Assembly (NCBI RefSeq): GCF_964656455.1
Contig: NC_135722.1
Span: 85,803,313-85,867,312 of the forward strand
Length of the DNA: 64,000 nt
Direction of reading: 5' to 3'
Origin: Halichoerus grypus
Lineage: Eukaryota > Chordata > Mammalia > Carnivora > Phocidae
The notes under the pieces were generated by a model. The model saw nothing but the letters and a program-made list of their open reading frames with translations. It did not search any database and was not told where the DNA came from. Each line of letters starts with the position of its first letter. Position 1 is the stretch's first letter. This document shows, piece after piece, positions 20,770 through 31,620 of the stretch. Made by a program: the position numbers and the translations under genes.

Positions 20770-22900
20770 TGTCTTAAAGTACTCTGCTGGGATTACAATG
20801 GTGGACTAGATTAACACTCACTTGCTTCCAGTTTCCTCTAAAGAACTATTGAAATGTAAGTACAGAAGTGTAAAAAGGAATAAAATATAACTAACATTAA
20901 TAGCTATGAGAAGAAGGGCTTCGATATGGGGTGTCATTAACAAGCAGGCATTTTAATGCATTTCTTGGAGACAGAAAGCAGAGCTGACTAATGAAGCAAG
21001 TACAAAAGGCTACCACCTACAAGCAGCTAAGAAGTGAGGTGGAATCCATCTCCCCCATGGAACCCTATGAGGCTCTGAGCTGGAAGAGAGCAGGCATAGC
21101 AGAGGGAGGGAATGAAAAGTCAAAATGAAAACAAAAGAGGTTAAGTAATGAACACATTGTGGAAAGTTAAGACTTTTAGTTAAACATGTTGATACTCTGT
21201 TGTGGTTCTGCCTCTTATTGCCCAGATCCCACAGTCAGAATTCCCAATTATTCCTTAAGTATCAATATGTAAATAAGGATTGCTTGGAATAGGGGAACCA
21301 GAAGCAGGAAAGACAAAGACTCAGACAAACAAACAGGAAAAAAAAAAAAAGAAAGAAAACATGCAAGGAAAAGACATGATTTTGAAACCAGTAAAGAACT
21401 TTCTTCATCATCACCATCATCACATCATCATCATTGCTGATGGACTTGAGAAGATACTTTCTCCATTATGAAAAAAGAATAACTGGAGTGCAAGAATGGC
21501 TCACAAATATTAGAAATACAACTGACAAATTTTAAGTGCTATAACTAGAAAATGAAATTAAGAAAATAGCCCATATATAAAACAAAAAGTCAAAGACAAA
21601 GAAATTAGAGGGAAATCTAAGAGGTAAGGGGGAGCCATTCAAAAGATCTAACATCAGCTAAAGTGAGCCTTCGAGAGAGAAAATGGAATAGCTGAAAGAG
21701 CCAATCGTCGACAAGACAATAGATGAGAATTTCCAGAGCTGAAAAATAATGAGTTTTTAGATAAAAAGAAAAAGGTTTACATCTCCATATATTTCATTGA
21801 TAAAGAGAGGATTCTAAAAGCTTCCAGAGGAACAAAATAAAGTTGCCTAAGCAGGTATAAGAATCAGGCACACACCCCATCTTACTTGCAATTAGCAACC
21901 TACATGTAGGAAGATCCTGTAGCAATGTTTATGATGTACGACGAAGGGAAGAGCATTTTAATTTGGAGTGCTCACCTGGACAATCATCCAAATGTAAGGG
22001 TAGAAACTCACTTTTAAAATGTAGGGACTAAAAAGCTTTGCTTCTAAACCACCTTTGTTGGGGGAAATTGTTTGAGAATGTACTCCATAATCCCAGAAGA
22101 GGAAAATGTGATCCAAGAAACAGGATTTCATTTAAGAGAGCAGCAGAGGACATTTCATGATAGCTGCTATGTGTGAAGCCTAAAAAACCACCCACAGAGA
22201 CTGGAGTAGAATGGATCTCCAAGATGGAGGTGAACAGGGAACAATGGAGACCTCTGAGGATAGATGGTGTAATTGAGAGTTTCAAAAACATTTAAAGCCA
22301 CAACAAAGGCAGCGGTACAGGAGAAAGGTAATTATTCCTCACGAAAAAAATATTGTATCAGAAATTCATGTTCTAAATAAGAAGCAATGTAAAATGAGGC
22401 ATGATTCTAGGCAAATGATAGGGTATGAGAAAAGAGAAATCTATTTGACTTTGAGTCAAGGAATAGTCTCCTCGAGAGGACACCCACAGAGAAGGAAATG
22501 TAATCTCAGCCCCCTCCTTGGCCAGAGATTGAATAATATTTTTCACGGTCACAATAATATAAATGCTATTTATTAGTTTTCAACTTTTAAAGAAAACCTG
22601 TGTATGTTTTCTGTGTATGTGGGGGGCTGGGCAGAAGCCTTATTTGTGCTGCAGACCAGAATATAAATAATGTATATCAGCCTTGTCAATGAGAGCGAAA
22701 GGAGCATGATATAGAAGAGGAAGTAAAGGAAGGATAAAAAGTTAGGGTATTAATGCCCTCTTCTTAATCAGAGAATATTCAAAAAATACTGTCAAAAGGC
22801 GATGCTATAAAAATAAGGATTTAAGTATATTTAAGTAATTTTAAATGTAACCAAATGGGATAATTTTTGAAAACAATAATAAAATTTTAAATATTAACAG
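20770..22900 (+). mobile_element. Old L1-related element (HAL1/L1M-like), sense, non-coding
   Basis: The stretch resembles the 3' part of HAL1/L1M elements: TTACAATGGTGGACTAGATT near the start, CAGAGCTGAAAAATAATGAG, TAAAGAGAGGATTCTAAAAG, CTTCCAGAGGAACAAAATAA, CATCCAAATGTAAGGGTAGA, then an A/T-rich 3' end. It contains an A13 run near 21333 and a (CAT)-type repeat at 21402-21436. The frame at 21280-21471 is low-complexity. No ORF1/ORF2 survives. Confidence 0.5.
21402..21436. repeat. (CAT)n-like microsatellite
   Basis: CATCATCACCATCATCACAT and a short continuation. It is the reason an artefactual histidine/isoleucine-rich frame appears here. Confidence 0.85.
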
Positions 22901-23110
22901 GATGCGTGTGTGAGAGAGAGAAGCAATAATAACCTAAATTTTCATCATCCATGTAAGAAGTAATTTAATATTGACTAAAATTGATAAATCAAGAAGTCCA
23001 GTTTTAAACTTACTTCTTAGGTTAGAACATGGTCTCCACCCTGGCTCCAGACCATGATCACTGATGTCTGGGCCCCACCCCAGAGATTATGATATCATTC
23101 CTGGGGGGAC

Positions 23111-23136
23111 TTCTCATTCCCCCGGGGGAATGGGAA
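23111..23136. repeat. Perfect 18-bp palindrome centred on CCCCCGGGGG
   Basis: CATTCCCCCGGGGGAATG at 23115-23132 is its own reverse complement. Extending four bases each way adds one mismatch. Confidence 0.95.
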
Positions 23137-23164
23137 TCAGAGATTCTGACATCATTCCCGGGGG

Positions 23165-23242
23165 AACTTCCCATTCCCCCAGGACTTAAAAACATCTCAA
23201 AGTTCCAAAGATGTTTTTAAGTCCCCGGGGGAATGGGAAGTT
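23165..23242. repeat. Near-perfect hairpin, 33-bp arms, 11-nt loop
   Basis: The left arm 23165-23197 (AACTTCCCATTCC...AACATCT) pairs with the right arm 23209-23242 (AGATGTTTTTAAGTC...GGGAAGTT). The only disruption is one mismatch plus one extra base in the GC-rich centre. The loop is CAAAGTTCCAA (23198-23208). Confidence 0.96.
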
Positions 23243-23479
23243 CAGTCAGGCTGAGAGCCCCTGCTCTGGAGGGCCTCAAATAGGATTGCAAGTAGAGGGG
23301 TTGGGGAGGGGGCCAGGGACAGTTTGTCTGCATCATCAGCTGCTCTCTACTGTTGGATTTATTACCCTATGCGTAGACTTTCTTCATAGGAATTGAATTT
23401 ACAACCTCAAAAGCGGATTTGATAACAGAGAGCTTCACTGAGGTACAGAATCCAGGTGAGTCATGGTTCAGAACATTGT

Positions 23480-23625
23480 AGCCCCCAATGTAGTCCTTGG
23501 GTATCCTCTCGTCCTTTCTCTTTCCTTTAGAGAAGAGGATACTGAGGCCCAGAGAGGCTGAGTCATAGGCTGCCTTCCTCAGGTTATGAAATTAGAAGTA
23601 GAGCCAGGGCTCATAGGTACCAGCA
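23480..23625 (+). mobile_element. MIR fragment, sense
   Basis: AGAGAAGAGGATACTGAGGC, CCAGAGAGGCTGAGTCATAG and AAGTAGAGCCAGGGCTCATA are MIR 3' blocks. Confidence 0.65.
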
Positions 23626-25009
23626 GACATCTTTCCTCTGTCTCTCCCAAGATTGAACTATCCTCTCCCTTTTCCTTCTTCTAGTCCCATCCTTCCCCTT
23701 CACCTGCAAATGTGCTCTTTGTGTTCTACCTTCATCTTCCCATTTTCCTGACTCCATCCTCTTAACTGCACTATAAAGAAAACAGACTAGAAGGCATGTC
23801 TTAGGGATCACAGTTCAGTCTTACTGAATTGGAATGTGTTTTCTCCTTGTTAACATGGATATGCTTCATCTGCATTAGACCACCTTCCCTTTCAAAATAA
23901 ACTAAATTATCTTGTATTTTACCTCTGCTTGGCCTTCAGCTGCCCTTCACATGCCTCAGCGAGCCTCCGTGGAGTAATGGTTCTTCATTCTAGCTGCAGA
24001 CACCTTCAGAGAAGGAAGCTGAGCAAGGGGCCCGCCCGATGTTATACATCACATTATGGAGAAGCTGATTTTACTTTTTTTCCTGGCTGTTTTTTACTCT
24101 GTGTTTCTTCTTTACACTTAGATCAATGTGAAGGACACATAGATCTCCATTGTTCTCCCCACAGCCGTGGAGAAATATGGCAGGGCCAGGGACAAAGGTA
24201 AGAGATTTATAGACCCCACAAGATCCCAATTAATACAGACCAGTGGGACTGTTCTCCACCTGCCACTTCTGAGGACCCCAGACATGTAGCCACATCCTCT
24301 CGTAAAGCAGAGCATGTTGACAACAGAAATAAACTATCAGTAATGGTGCTCAGAAAATGCTTTATATGCATTCTCGAGCCATATTCTGTATTTAAACTCC
24401 AGGTTTTTAGTATAATTTTAGTCTTAGAACTTAACATTTTTACTGCCTTTTTCTCCAAATAATCAATATTGATTTTACTGTATCTGTTATTATCCTGACA
24501 TGAAGATTTATTTTCTTGCTTTGCTTTGCATGAGATGATAGTTTATAGAATGAACATTTATTCCATTCTTTCAGGAATGCTCCTGGGATAATTATCTTGC
24601 CCCATTGGCAAATCTTTCAGCTTATATTGTATTGAAAAATAATAATTGGCTTTGCCCCGTCATCAGGTTTGAACAGCTTTATTATGATTATGTTTGCTGG
24701 TACACTGTGATAGCATCTTTACAGATTTGGAAACCGTTAAGGACTCGGAAACATGAATCCTTTTACGTGAGGTCCCTACTCTAAGCTTTCCTGGACCCCG
24801 TTTGCAGTGAACAGTACAAAGTACACTAACGTTCCACTTCTCATGTCCAGAAAACTACCTTCGACCCAGATGTGCAGCATCTTGGGTGGTGGTCATAAGA
24901 AGTGAGCAGGGAGTGAGATAATGTAGGCACCAAGGAAACTGCTCTGCATGTTCACATGCTCACTGTGGCTTGTGCACTGGAATATTTCACAAGGAGGCTA
25001 AACTTTAGA
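23626..25009. other. Unique sequence, partly AT-rich
   Basis: No repeat recognised. 24480-24720 is a repeat-free AT-rich block with TAATTG/CATTTATT-type cores that would be a sensible place to look for conservation. Open frames at 23929-24201 and 24118-24315 have no domain. Confidence 0.3.
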
Positions 25010-25225
25010 GAGAGCTGCAAGGTGTAGTGGAGAGAGAATGAAATGGGAAGTCAGTGAGCCTGGGACCTACTCTTTACTAGCTATGTGGTCCTAAACACAT
25101 TACCTAATGTCTCTGAGCCTCTGAGTCTTCACTTAGGAACAATAGTCTATAGTAGGAATATGCTTATTGTTTGGTTTTGTGCATTAAATAAACAACATTA
25201 TGTATAGTGGTTCATAAATGTAGCT
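25010..25225 (+). mobile_element. MIR SINE, sense
   Basis: CAAGGTGTAGTGGAGAGAGA, GAGCCTGGGACCTACTCTTT, ACTAGCTATGTGGTCCTAAA, CTCTGAGCCTCTGAGTCTTC and a TGTGCATTAAATAAACAA end match MIR. Confidence 0.75.
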
Positions 25226-25324
25226 ATATACAAATAATATGTGTTTATATGATGTCAAAATGTAGGAGTTCATACAAAATGTCCAGAGGGAACACAGTTG
25301 TAGGGAGATCTACCTATTCATTCC

Positions 25325-25805
25325 CTCCTTAATTTGTTCACTCAACAAATATTTATTTAGCACCTGCTATGTGTATCAGGCTCTGTGCTAAGTGTAAGAA
25401 TTCCAGAGGAGACAAAACACAATCCTGCTCATGGATCTTACAGTTGGTTGCAAACATAGACATTGGGCCATTAGTCTCACAAACAAATGAAATGTTGGCT
25501 GTGATGAGGTCCACGAGAACAGGTATGAGGAGCTGTGAAAGCTTATCATCGGGCTGGAACCGTAGGAGGTGGCACTTGAGCAGAGGACTGAAGGAGGAGG
25601 AGAAGGTAGCTACTTGCTAAGATGGAGGGAAAAGCATTCCAGGCCAAGGGAACAGCAGGTAAATAGCCACATGGCTGAAAGGAACTCCACAAGCACAGGA
25701 ACTGAAGAAGGTCAGCCTCTCTGCAGAGGGAGGAGCCCATGGAACAGTGGTCAGAACAATGGAAGCCCACAGTAATTCCAATAAGGCCCAAAGAGCAGGG
25801 ATAAG
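25325..25805 (-). mobile_element. L2 LINE 3' UTR, antisense
   Basis: The reversed L2 3' UTR is readable: CACTCAACAAATATTTATTT, AGCACCTGCTATGTGTATCA, GGAGGTGGCACTTGAGCAGA, AAAGCATTCCAGGCCAAGGG, AACAGCAGGTAAATAGCC. Frames at 25546-25860 and 25617-25931 (minus) lie in this L2 tail and downstream; the part read is non-coding 3' UTR. Confidence 0.72.
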
Positions 25806-27884
25806 TGGCAACATTTGTTCTGGGTGATAGGCTTGTGGACGGTGTTTTCTTCTTAAACATTTCTGTGCATTAAAGCACAGGAGGTGGATGGAAATGAGAG
25901 GACATGTGGTGAGGCGCGTGGCTGGTTGCAAGCAGAACGTGAAGGAGATGGGCTGAGGGCAGGAGTCCCAGTCACAGTGGCGCAGGCAGGGTGCATGCCG
26001 TGGGCTTCATGAATACCCAGTGTGCGGCTTGGGGTGGACGCGGCATTTACAGGTGCAGTGATGGACGCATTACGTTTATCAAGAAGGGAAAGCAAAAAAA
26101 TTGAAACAAAAACAGGTGGTGTAATGAAAATCACAGTGGGCTGGGCCCAGGGCTTATTCCATGTGATCTCCAGTATTTCCTAGAACTCAACAGTCAATCC
26201 TCTCCTCTCCAAAGAAATCATACCTGCTGGCAGATACAACTCTCCATCTCAGGGGACCCCACAGTTCCCTCCTCCTGCTGATTTTGCCACAGTCACTCTT
26301 GTCCCAACCTCCTGTCTCTGTCGCTGGGCGAGGAGACGTTCAAGGCCCGGAGCTGCTCCATTTCAGGGGATCTCGGTTCTAGAGCAGTCTTCAGCAGAGG
26401 CTTCCGGGCTGCCGGCAGAGCGCACGGACATGCTGCTCCAGCTGACCTGCCGGGAGACGGAGCGTCTGACCCCGACACTCAATTAGCAGAACAGACGGTG
26501 TATAACGTATGCTTGACACTGATATGATTTAACGTTAATAACTGGTTTTCAAATATTTATTACAATGGCTGTTTTAATAAATATTTCATGAACACCATTT
26601 TTTTTTTCCAAAAACCCTCTGTTGCCAGCTTTGCTGCCTTAATTTGCCTTAATGAGGGATTTTTTTAAAATGCAGTGATAAATTGCTTTCCTGCCAGTGT
26701 ACAGGAGCTGAACAGGGCCCTTCTGGAATATCCATCACTGGGGGCAGTGAAGCCAGGAAAAGATGAAGAACCAGCAAAAAAAAAAAAAAAAAAAAATCCC
26801 CAAAGAAGGACTTAAGCTGTTGTTCTACTCCTCAGAGGAGATGACTGAACTTAGCCTGTGGGCCCCTCGAGATGGGGAAGTATTTCCAAGACAGAGAAGG
26901 TCACAAAGCCCTTGAACAGGTGACTGAGGACTGTGGGACCTTCCTAGGAAATCCTGGGAAACATCAAAGCAAAGGGAGAATCCCAGTTTGGCCGTGGGCC
27001 TGCTGGGGAGGTGGAGGGGGCTCGAAGCCATTCTAGGGCCTTGCAGCCTGACAAAGAAAGGCTTCAGAGCTTGAGAGAAGTAGAGAAGGAAGAGGGTCCT
27101 CTGCCACTGGAAACTGAGGGCCCTGGGACACAGGCACAGAGTGTCCCCAGGGCTGTCGGCCTCTGTGTTCACCTGCCCAAGGTGCCCACTGATGGGATTC
27201 GTCTTGCCTCCCTTCCTGGACCACTCCTCACGGAGCTGCTAAAAACTGAATTCCTCGAAGACAAATCAGGTTTTTTCTTTGGAATATGATTGAAATTAGG
27301 ATGCCTCGCACCATCCCTGTGAGAAGTGCATCCCCTTTACCCTGGAAAGCTTTTAAAATGATGCTGCGTCCTATCCGCAAGATGGTGCTACATCCAGGAA
27401 GGAGAAGCCATGGTAGGGCCGCAGTGCCAGCGACAGCAGTGGGTGATGCATGGAACTAGTGCCCCCCTCCCCGCCCCGGTCTAGGACCCTGGAGCCCAGA
27501 CCCCGTTCCTGCTGCTGCTCCAGGCTCCACACCACTAGCAAAGTCTGCGCTGACCCCACTCCCTGCCAGGCCAGTGTGCAGATGACTGAGATCCCACCTG
27601 AGTCACCTCTCCCTGGTTCTGGCTGATTAGCCTTCCTGGCAGGACTTGAGCCCAGCCCTCCATACCCCACCTAGCCACTGAGGCATTGTTACCCTGCTTT
27701 GCTCAAGTTCATGTGCCTTTCTGACCTGGGAGACTGGTCCCATATGCCTGCCCAAGGGCAGAAGAGTGCCCTTGCATGAGTAGTCAAGAGTGATGCCCAT
27801 TTTCCAGCATAGGTCACTAGGGGATGGGGCTACTAACAAATCTGGTAATTAATTTAGGAAAAAATTAAAATATAGCAGGAGAAA
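25806..27884. other. Unique sequence with a CpG cluster and an A-run
   Basis: No transposon recognised between 25810 and 27880 apart from an A22-23 run at about 26776-26798. The CpG-dense patch 26322-26507 is listed separately. Frames at 26825-27172 (minus) and 27011-27289 (plus) overlap on opposite strands and have no domain. Confidence 0.35.
26322..26507. promoter_or_regulatory. Small CpG cluster
   Basis: I count about 15 CpG dinucleotides in about 186 bp, close to the number expected from base composition, whereas the rest of the window is CpG-depleted. It is shorter than the usual CpG-island threshold. No CCAAT/TATA arrangement or adjoining exon is evident, so a promoter role is only a possibility. 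Confidence 0.35.
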
Positions 27885-28060
27885 GATAATGAATTCAGTT
27901 TGGAACCTGAGCATGAGGTGTACGTGGGACATCAAGGCAGCAATGACATCCAGGTGGATGATGGTAAGACAAAGCCTGGGAGTGGCCGAGGAAGACACTT
28001 GAGAGTCACCCACACAGAGCTGATAGCTTATGGTCAGAGAAGCCTATTTAAAAGCTGAAA
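27885..28060 (-). mobile_element. L2 reverse-transcriptase-proximal fragment, antisense
   Basis: ATTCAGTTTGGAACCTGAGC, GGACATCAAGGCAGCAATGA, CATCCAGGTGGATGATGG and ACTTGAGAGTCACCCACACA align with the reversed L2 segment downstream of the polymerase motif. Confidence 0.5.
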
Positions 28061-28389
28061 ATATCCCGGCCTATGTAAGTGTAATCTGGGAAATGATTCT
28101 GGTTCTCAGTTTTGAGAGTTGATAGAAGGTGACTCTAAAAATACAAAGGCACCAGCCCAGCCTATTATAAATAGCCACAGTTTCCAGGATCTGGGGCCAC
28201 CTCTCCAGCTGAACTAGACAGAGTCTGACCCCTGACTTATTCCTCTGGAGGTCCTTTTGCTGATCCTTTCTTGTTTGATAGCAAATAGAAGAGTGAATGT
28301 ATCACATGGTCAGATGAGTCAGTGCCAAAGGGGCAGGGCTCATGCTGAATGCCAGCCGGCCATATCCTCAGAAACTATTGACTGAGCTT

Positions 28390-28390
<1 letters not shown>

Positions 28391-28426
<36 letters not shown>

Positions 28427-28440
28427 TGCACGCACACACC
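28391..28440. repeat. (CA)n microsatellite
   Basis: Uninterrupted CA run at 28391-28423, continued by a degenerate GTGTGCACGCACACAC end. Confidence 0.97.
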
Positions 28441-29209
28441 AAAACAAAACAAAAAAACACACACTGATGGAATTACCTGGTGAAAGGATCGAGGCCTATG
28501 TGACCCCCAGCTGCAGAGAAGATATTTCTGGCCCCCGTCTGGCTGCGCCATCACAGTGCAGGACTGAGAATGTTTGCAAAGCAAGGACAGCAGACAATGG
28601 GCTCTGATTAAAGTTTGTGTGCAGGAATCCGGCTTACAGCAGTGGTCTCTTCCGGTAACTGAATGTGCTTCTTGGTTTAGTGGCAATGTGTGATTGATAA
28701 CTTCTGATTCCCACAGATCCAGAAGAGGCAAAGTCAGCTTAGGCTGCAGGTGTTGAGGGCAGAAACGGAGTACTCATTGAGGTTTGGAATAAGACTTGAG
28801 CAGATTACCATGGACCTTCTAAGACTTTGAGAGTGGGGTGCGTGGACTAAAAGAAGTGGTGAATCAAGGAGAAAACCCAGATGAAAGCCAACATTTCACA
28901 GGTTGGCAGAAGAAGGGAAGTCCGAAAGGAAGGCGTAGTCACCAGGAAAGGATAGACAAGGGCAGATGTGATGTGATGGCAGAGAGGAAGGAAGCAGGAA
29001 TGCAGCAGGCCTGGCCAGTGGGCTAGACAGGCAAGAGGTTACTTATCAGGGCAGGGAAGCCTGACTGCAGGGCAGTGAGGAGAGGCCCATGGTATGAGGA
29101 GGTGGAAAGGGATTATGGACTATTATGTTGGCATAATAAAGGTAGGAAAGAAATTCAGCAGCTGCTGGGGAGAGGCAACATTCAGGGACAATGATTTTAC
29201 ACAGTGGGG
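28441..29209. other. Unique sequence with a possible L2 fragment
   Basis: 28790-29100 is purine-rich and loosely resembles antisense L2 (GGGAAGTCCGAAAGGAAGGC, AGGCAGTGAGGAGAGG-like). Too weak to assert. The frame 28375-28731 (minus) begins in the (CA)n and has no domain. Confidence 0.3.
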
Positions 29210-29417
29210 TGTATTAGCTTCATAGAGCTGCCACAACCAATTTTCAAACACTGGGTGGCTTAAAACAATAGATATTTATTCTCTCACAGATCCGGAGCCA
29301 GAAATCCAAAATCAAGGCATCAGCAGGGCCACCCTATCTTCCAAAGTTTCCACGGGAAAATCTAATCCTTGCCTCTTCCAAATTCTAGGGGCTGTTGGCA
29401 TTCCTTGACAACAAGAC
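29210..29417 (-). mobile_element. MLT1-type LTR (ERVL-MaLR), antisense, part 1 of a split LTR
   Basis: TGTATTAGCTTCATAGAGCT, AACACTGGGTGGCTTAAAAC, ATATTTATTCTCTCACAG and AAATCAAGGCATCAGCAGGG are the reversed 3' end of an MLT1-type LTR. The remainder lies at 30396-30652. Solo LTR; no retroviral gene. Confidence 0.75.
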
Positions 29418-29835
29418 TGTGATGGTTAATTTTATGTGTCAACTTGACTGGGTCACAGGATGCCCAGACATTTGGATAAAAATTATTTCTGGGTGTGTGT
29501 GTGAGAGTGTTTTTAGGTGGGATTAGCATTTGACTCAATAGACTGAGTAAACCAGTCCAATCTGATGAGAGCTTGAATAGAAGAAAAAGTTAGAGGAAGG
29601 GAGAATTTGCTTTCTGCCAGACTATGGGAGCCAGAACATAGATCTTCTCCTGCTCTCAGACTGAGACTTACTCTGTTGACTCTCCTGGTCCTCAGGCCTT
29701 TGGACTCAGACTGGAGCCACACCACTGGCTCTCCTTGGTCTGAAGCTTACAGACAGTAGATTGTGTGGAATTTTTCAGTGTCTCTAATTATGTGAGTCAA
29801 TTCCTCAAAATAAATCTCGTAGATACGTATATATA

Positions 29836-30347
29836 GACACAGTCAGTAATCTATGTATAACGTAGACTCCCCCAAAACTTGACTCCTAATAACGCTACTG
29901 TTGACCGGAAGCCTTACTGATAACATAAATAGTTGATTAACACATATTTTATACGTTATGTGTATCACATATACTTTTCTTACAATAAAATAAGCTAGAG
30001 AAAAGAACGTTATTAAGAAAATCATAAGGGGGGCGCCTGGGTGGCTCAGTTGGTTAAGCGACTGCCTTCGGCTCAGGTCATGATCCTGGAGTCCCGGGAT
30101 CGAGTCCCACATCAGGCTCCCTGCTCAGCAGGGAGTCTGCTTCTCCCTCTGACCCTCCTCCCTCTCATGCTCTCTGTCTCTCATTCTCTCTCTCGCAAAT
30201 AAATAAAATATAAAAAGAAAAAAAAAAAAAAAAGAAAATCATAAGGAAGAGAAAATACATTTACAGTACTGTAATATATTTAATTGAAAAATAATCCTCA
30301 CATAAGTGGACCCACACAGTTCAAATCTATGTTCTTCAAGTGTCAAT
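29836..30347 (-). mobile_element. MER2/Tigger-type DNA transposon, antisense, split by a SINE
   Basis: CTCCCCCAAAACTTGACTCC, CTACTGTTGACCGGAAGCCT, TACTGATAACATAAATAGTT, CAATAAAATAAGCTAGAGAA, TTTACAGTACTGTAATATAT, AAGTGGACCCACACAGTTCA and TTCTTCAAGTGTCAA keep the Tigger1/MER2 order. One end has lost its outermost bases. It sits in TATA-rich DNA, in line with a TA target. Confidence 0.78.
30030..30231 (+). mobile_element. Can-SINE, sense, full length, perfect target duplication
   Basis: GGGGCGCCTGGGTGGCTCAG start, CTCCCTGCTCAGCAGGGAGT body, AATAAATAAAATATAAAAAG and a long A-tail. AAGAATTC-free 15-bp flank AAGAAAATCATAAGG lies at 30015-30029 and 30232-30246 and is itself MER2 sequence. This is the youngest layer of the nest. 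Confidence 0.97.
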
Positions 30348-30395
30348 GATATATATATATAAATTCTGTTTCTCAGGAGAACACTGACTAATCCA

Positions 30396-30652
30396 AATTT
30401 CTATCTCTGTTTTTGCCTTCTCTGTGTATATGTCTCAAAACTTAACCCTATCGTATAAGGTCACTTATGATTAGACTTAGGGGCAATCTTGATGATCCCA
30501 GGTAAGCCCCTCCTTTCAAAATATTTAACTTAATCCCATCTTTTGCTATTTAAGGTAATATTTACTCTCTGCCATACAGGGTGATATTCATAGGTTCCAG
30601 GGATTAGGAAGTGAATATGTCTTTGGGATGCCATTTTTTTCAGCCTACCCCA
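30396..30652 (-). mobile_element. MLT1-type LTR, antisense, part 2
   Basis: The interrupted LTR resumes: TTGCCTTCTCTGTGTATATG, TATAAGGTCACTTATGATTA, ATTTAACTTAATCCCATCTT, CATAGGTTCCAGGGATTAGG, ATATGTCTTTGGGATGCCAT. The order matches the reversed MLT1-type consensus exactly. Confidence 0.75.
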
Positions 30653-31398
30653 GGGGGAGCAGTATACTCTTAGGAAGAGGAGAAGAAATCAAAGGGAAAA
30701 ATAGTTAGAGAAACGGGAAAAGATGAAATATTGGAGAAAAATTCTAAAAGACTTGGAAAGCATCAGGAGAAGGAACTGACCCCAAGAAAGCAAAAGGATT
30801 GCTGAGTGGCGTTAAGTTCTGAGAGCACACATCTGTATTTTGGCAGTAGTAAATGTGTCATTTCCATCCACTCGCTGACCTAGGGTAAGAGCAGCAGTTG
30901 TGGGTCATTAACTCACAACCAGCGTTTTGCTAGCTCATGCGTTACCCGTGTCATGTTCTGTGAGTCCCCCTTGCAAGGGAAGAGGATGACGCAGTCAGGG
31001 TTGCCTGAATCAGCCCACCCCCAGCAGTGCGCCAGCGTGGACCAGTTGTAGGAGACTTGTTAGCTGTCACCCTGGTTATTTCAGAGGACATAGGCAACAG
31101 GCAATGAAAGTGGATGTGCAGAGTTCCATGGACAACGGGCTAGTGGGGAGAAGTATTGCCAAGAGGAAAGAAGTGAGAGCAGGCATGAGTCCTGGGTGGA
31201 CTGGGGACAGCAGGTGTGGAGAGGGTCAGGAATGGAGAGGGAAGTGCCCAAAGGTAGGGCAGCAGACGTCCCCACAGGGGTGCCCAGGGAGAGGGAGGTT
31301 GGCATTGCCAAGAGGAGGACGGGGAGAAAAGACAGCTCATGGCACCCCCAAGCTCTTTCTTCACAATCTGCAAACCACTGCACCCGCAGGATGCTGCT
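30653..31398. other. Unique sequence, no gene recognised
   Basis: Overlapping frames on both strands around 31081-31400 (plus and minus, about 77-100 codons) are typical of stop-poor GC-richer DNA and carry no domain. Confidence 0.3.
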
Positions 31399-31399
31399 G

Positions 31400-31620
31400 A
31401 ACTTCGTCAGTCACCATGGGCTCACCCTAATGGGATGTGTTCTTGGACAATTCACATCACCTCCTAGGCATCAATTTTCTCATCGACAGAATGGGAATAT
31501 AAGAACCTACCTACTTCAAAGTGTTGTTATGAGGGTTAAGAGAGTCATGTGTGTAGGGCCTAGGGCAGAGCCCCTGACACATCGAGGCTCCTGACAGATG
31601 ATAGTTGAGCGATTATTACT
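31400..31620 (+). mobile_element. MIR SINE, sense
   Basis: TTCTTGGACAATTCACATCA, CAATTTTCTCATCGACAGAA, TGGGAATATAAGAACCTACC, GTTGTTATGAGGGTTAAGAG, TGATAGTTGAGCGATTATTA follow MIR. Confidence 0.78.

Larger units (their letters stand above)
23030..23265 (+). mobile_element. MER5A-type DNA transposon with expanded internal palindromes
   Basis: The flanks fit MER5A: CTGGGCCCCACCCCAGAGAT at the left and CAGTCAGGCTGAGAGCCCCT / GCTCTGGAGG at the right. The middle is unusual: motifs of the form GGGGAATGGGAA and their complements recur and pair with each other (see the two palindrome features). The element is longer here than a plain MER5A of this span would be. Confidence 0.5.
29418..30395 (+). mobile_element. 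LTR (TG...CA, ERVL-like), sense, inserted in the MLT1 LTR
   Basis: It starts TGTGATGGTTAATTTTATGT and GTCAACTTGACTGGGTCACA, contains TTTGACTCAATAGACTGAGT and CAGGCCTTTGGACTCAGACT, and ends TCTCAGGAGAACACTGACTA plus ATCCA. It is the same family as the solo LTR at 40760-41249. It is interrupted by a MER2-type element. No clear target duplication remains. Confidence 0.75.

Noticed and set aside
21280..21471. Histidine/isoleucine-rich frame as a metal-binding peptide
   Set aside because: It is the translation of an A-run and a CAT microsatellite inside an old L1-like element.
26776..26798. A-run as the tail of a processed pseudogene
   Set aside because: The upstream sequence shows no spliced coding sequence and no flanking duplication.
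30030..30100. tRNA-like heads of Can-SINEs as tRNA genes
   Set aside because: They are the degenerate tRNA-Lys-derived promoter parts of SINEs and are followed by SINE bodies.
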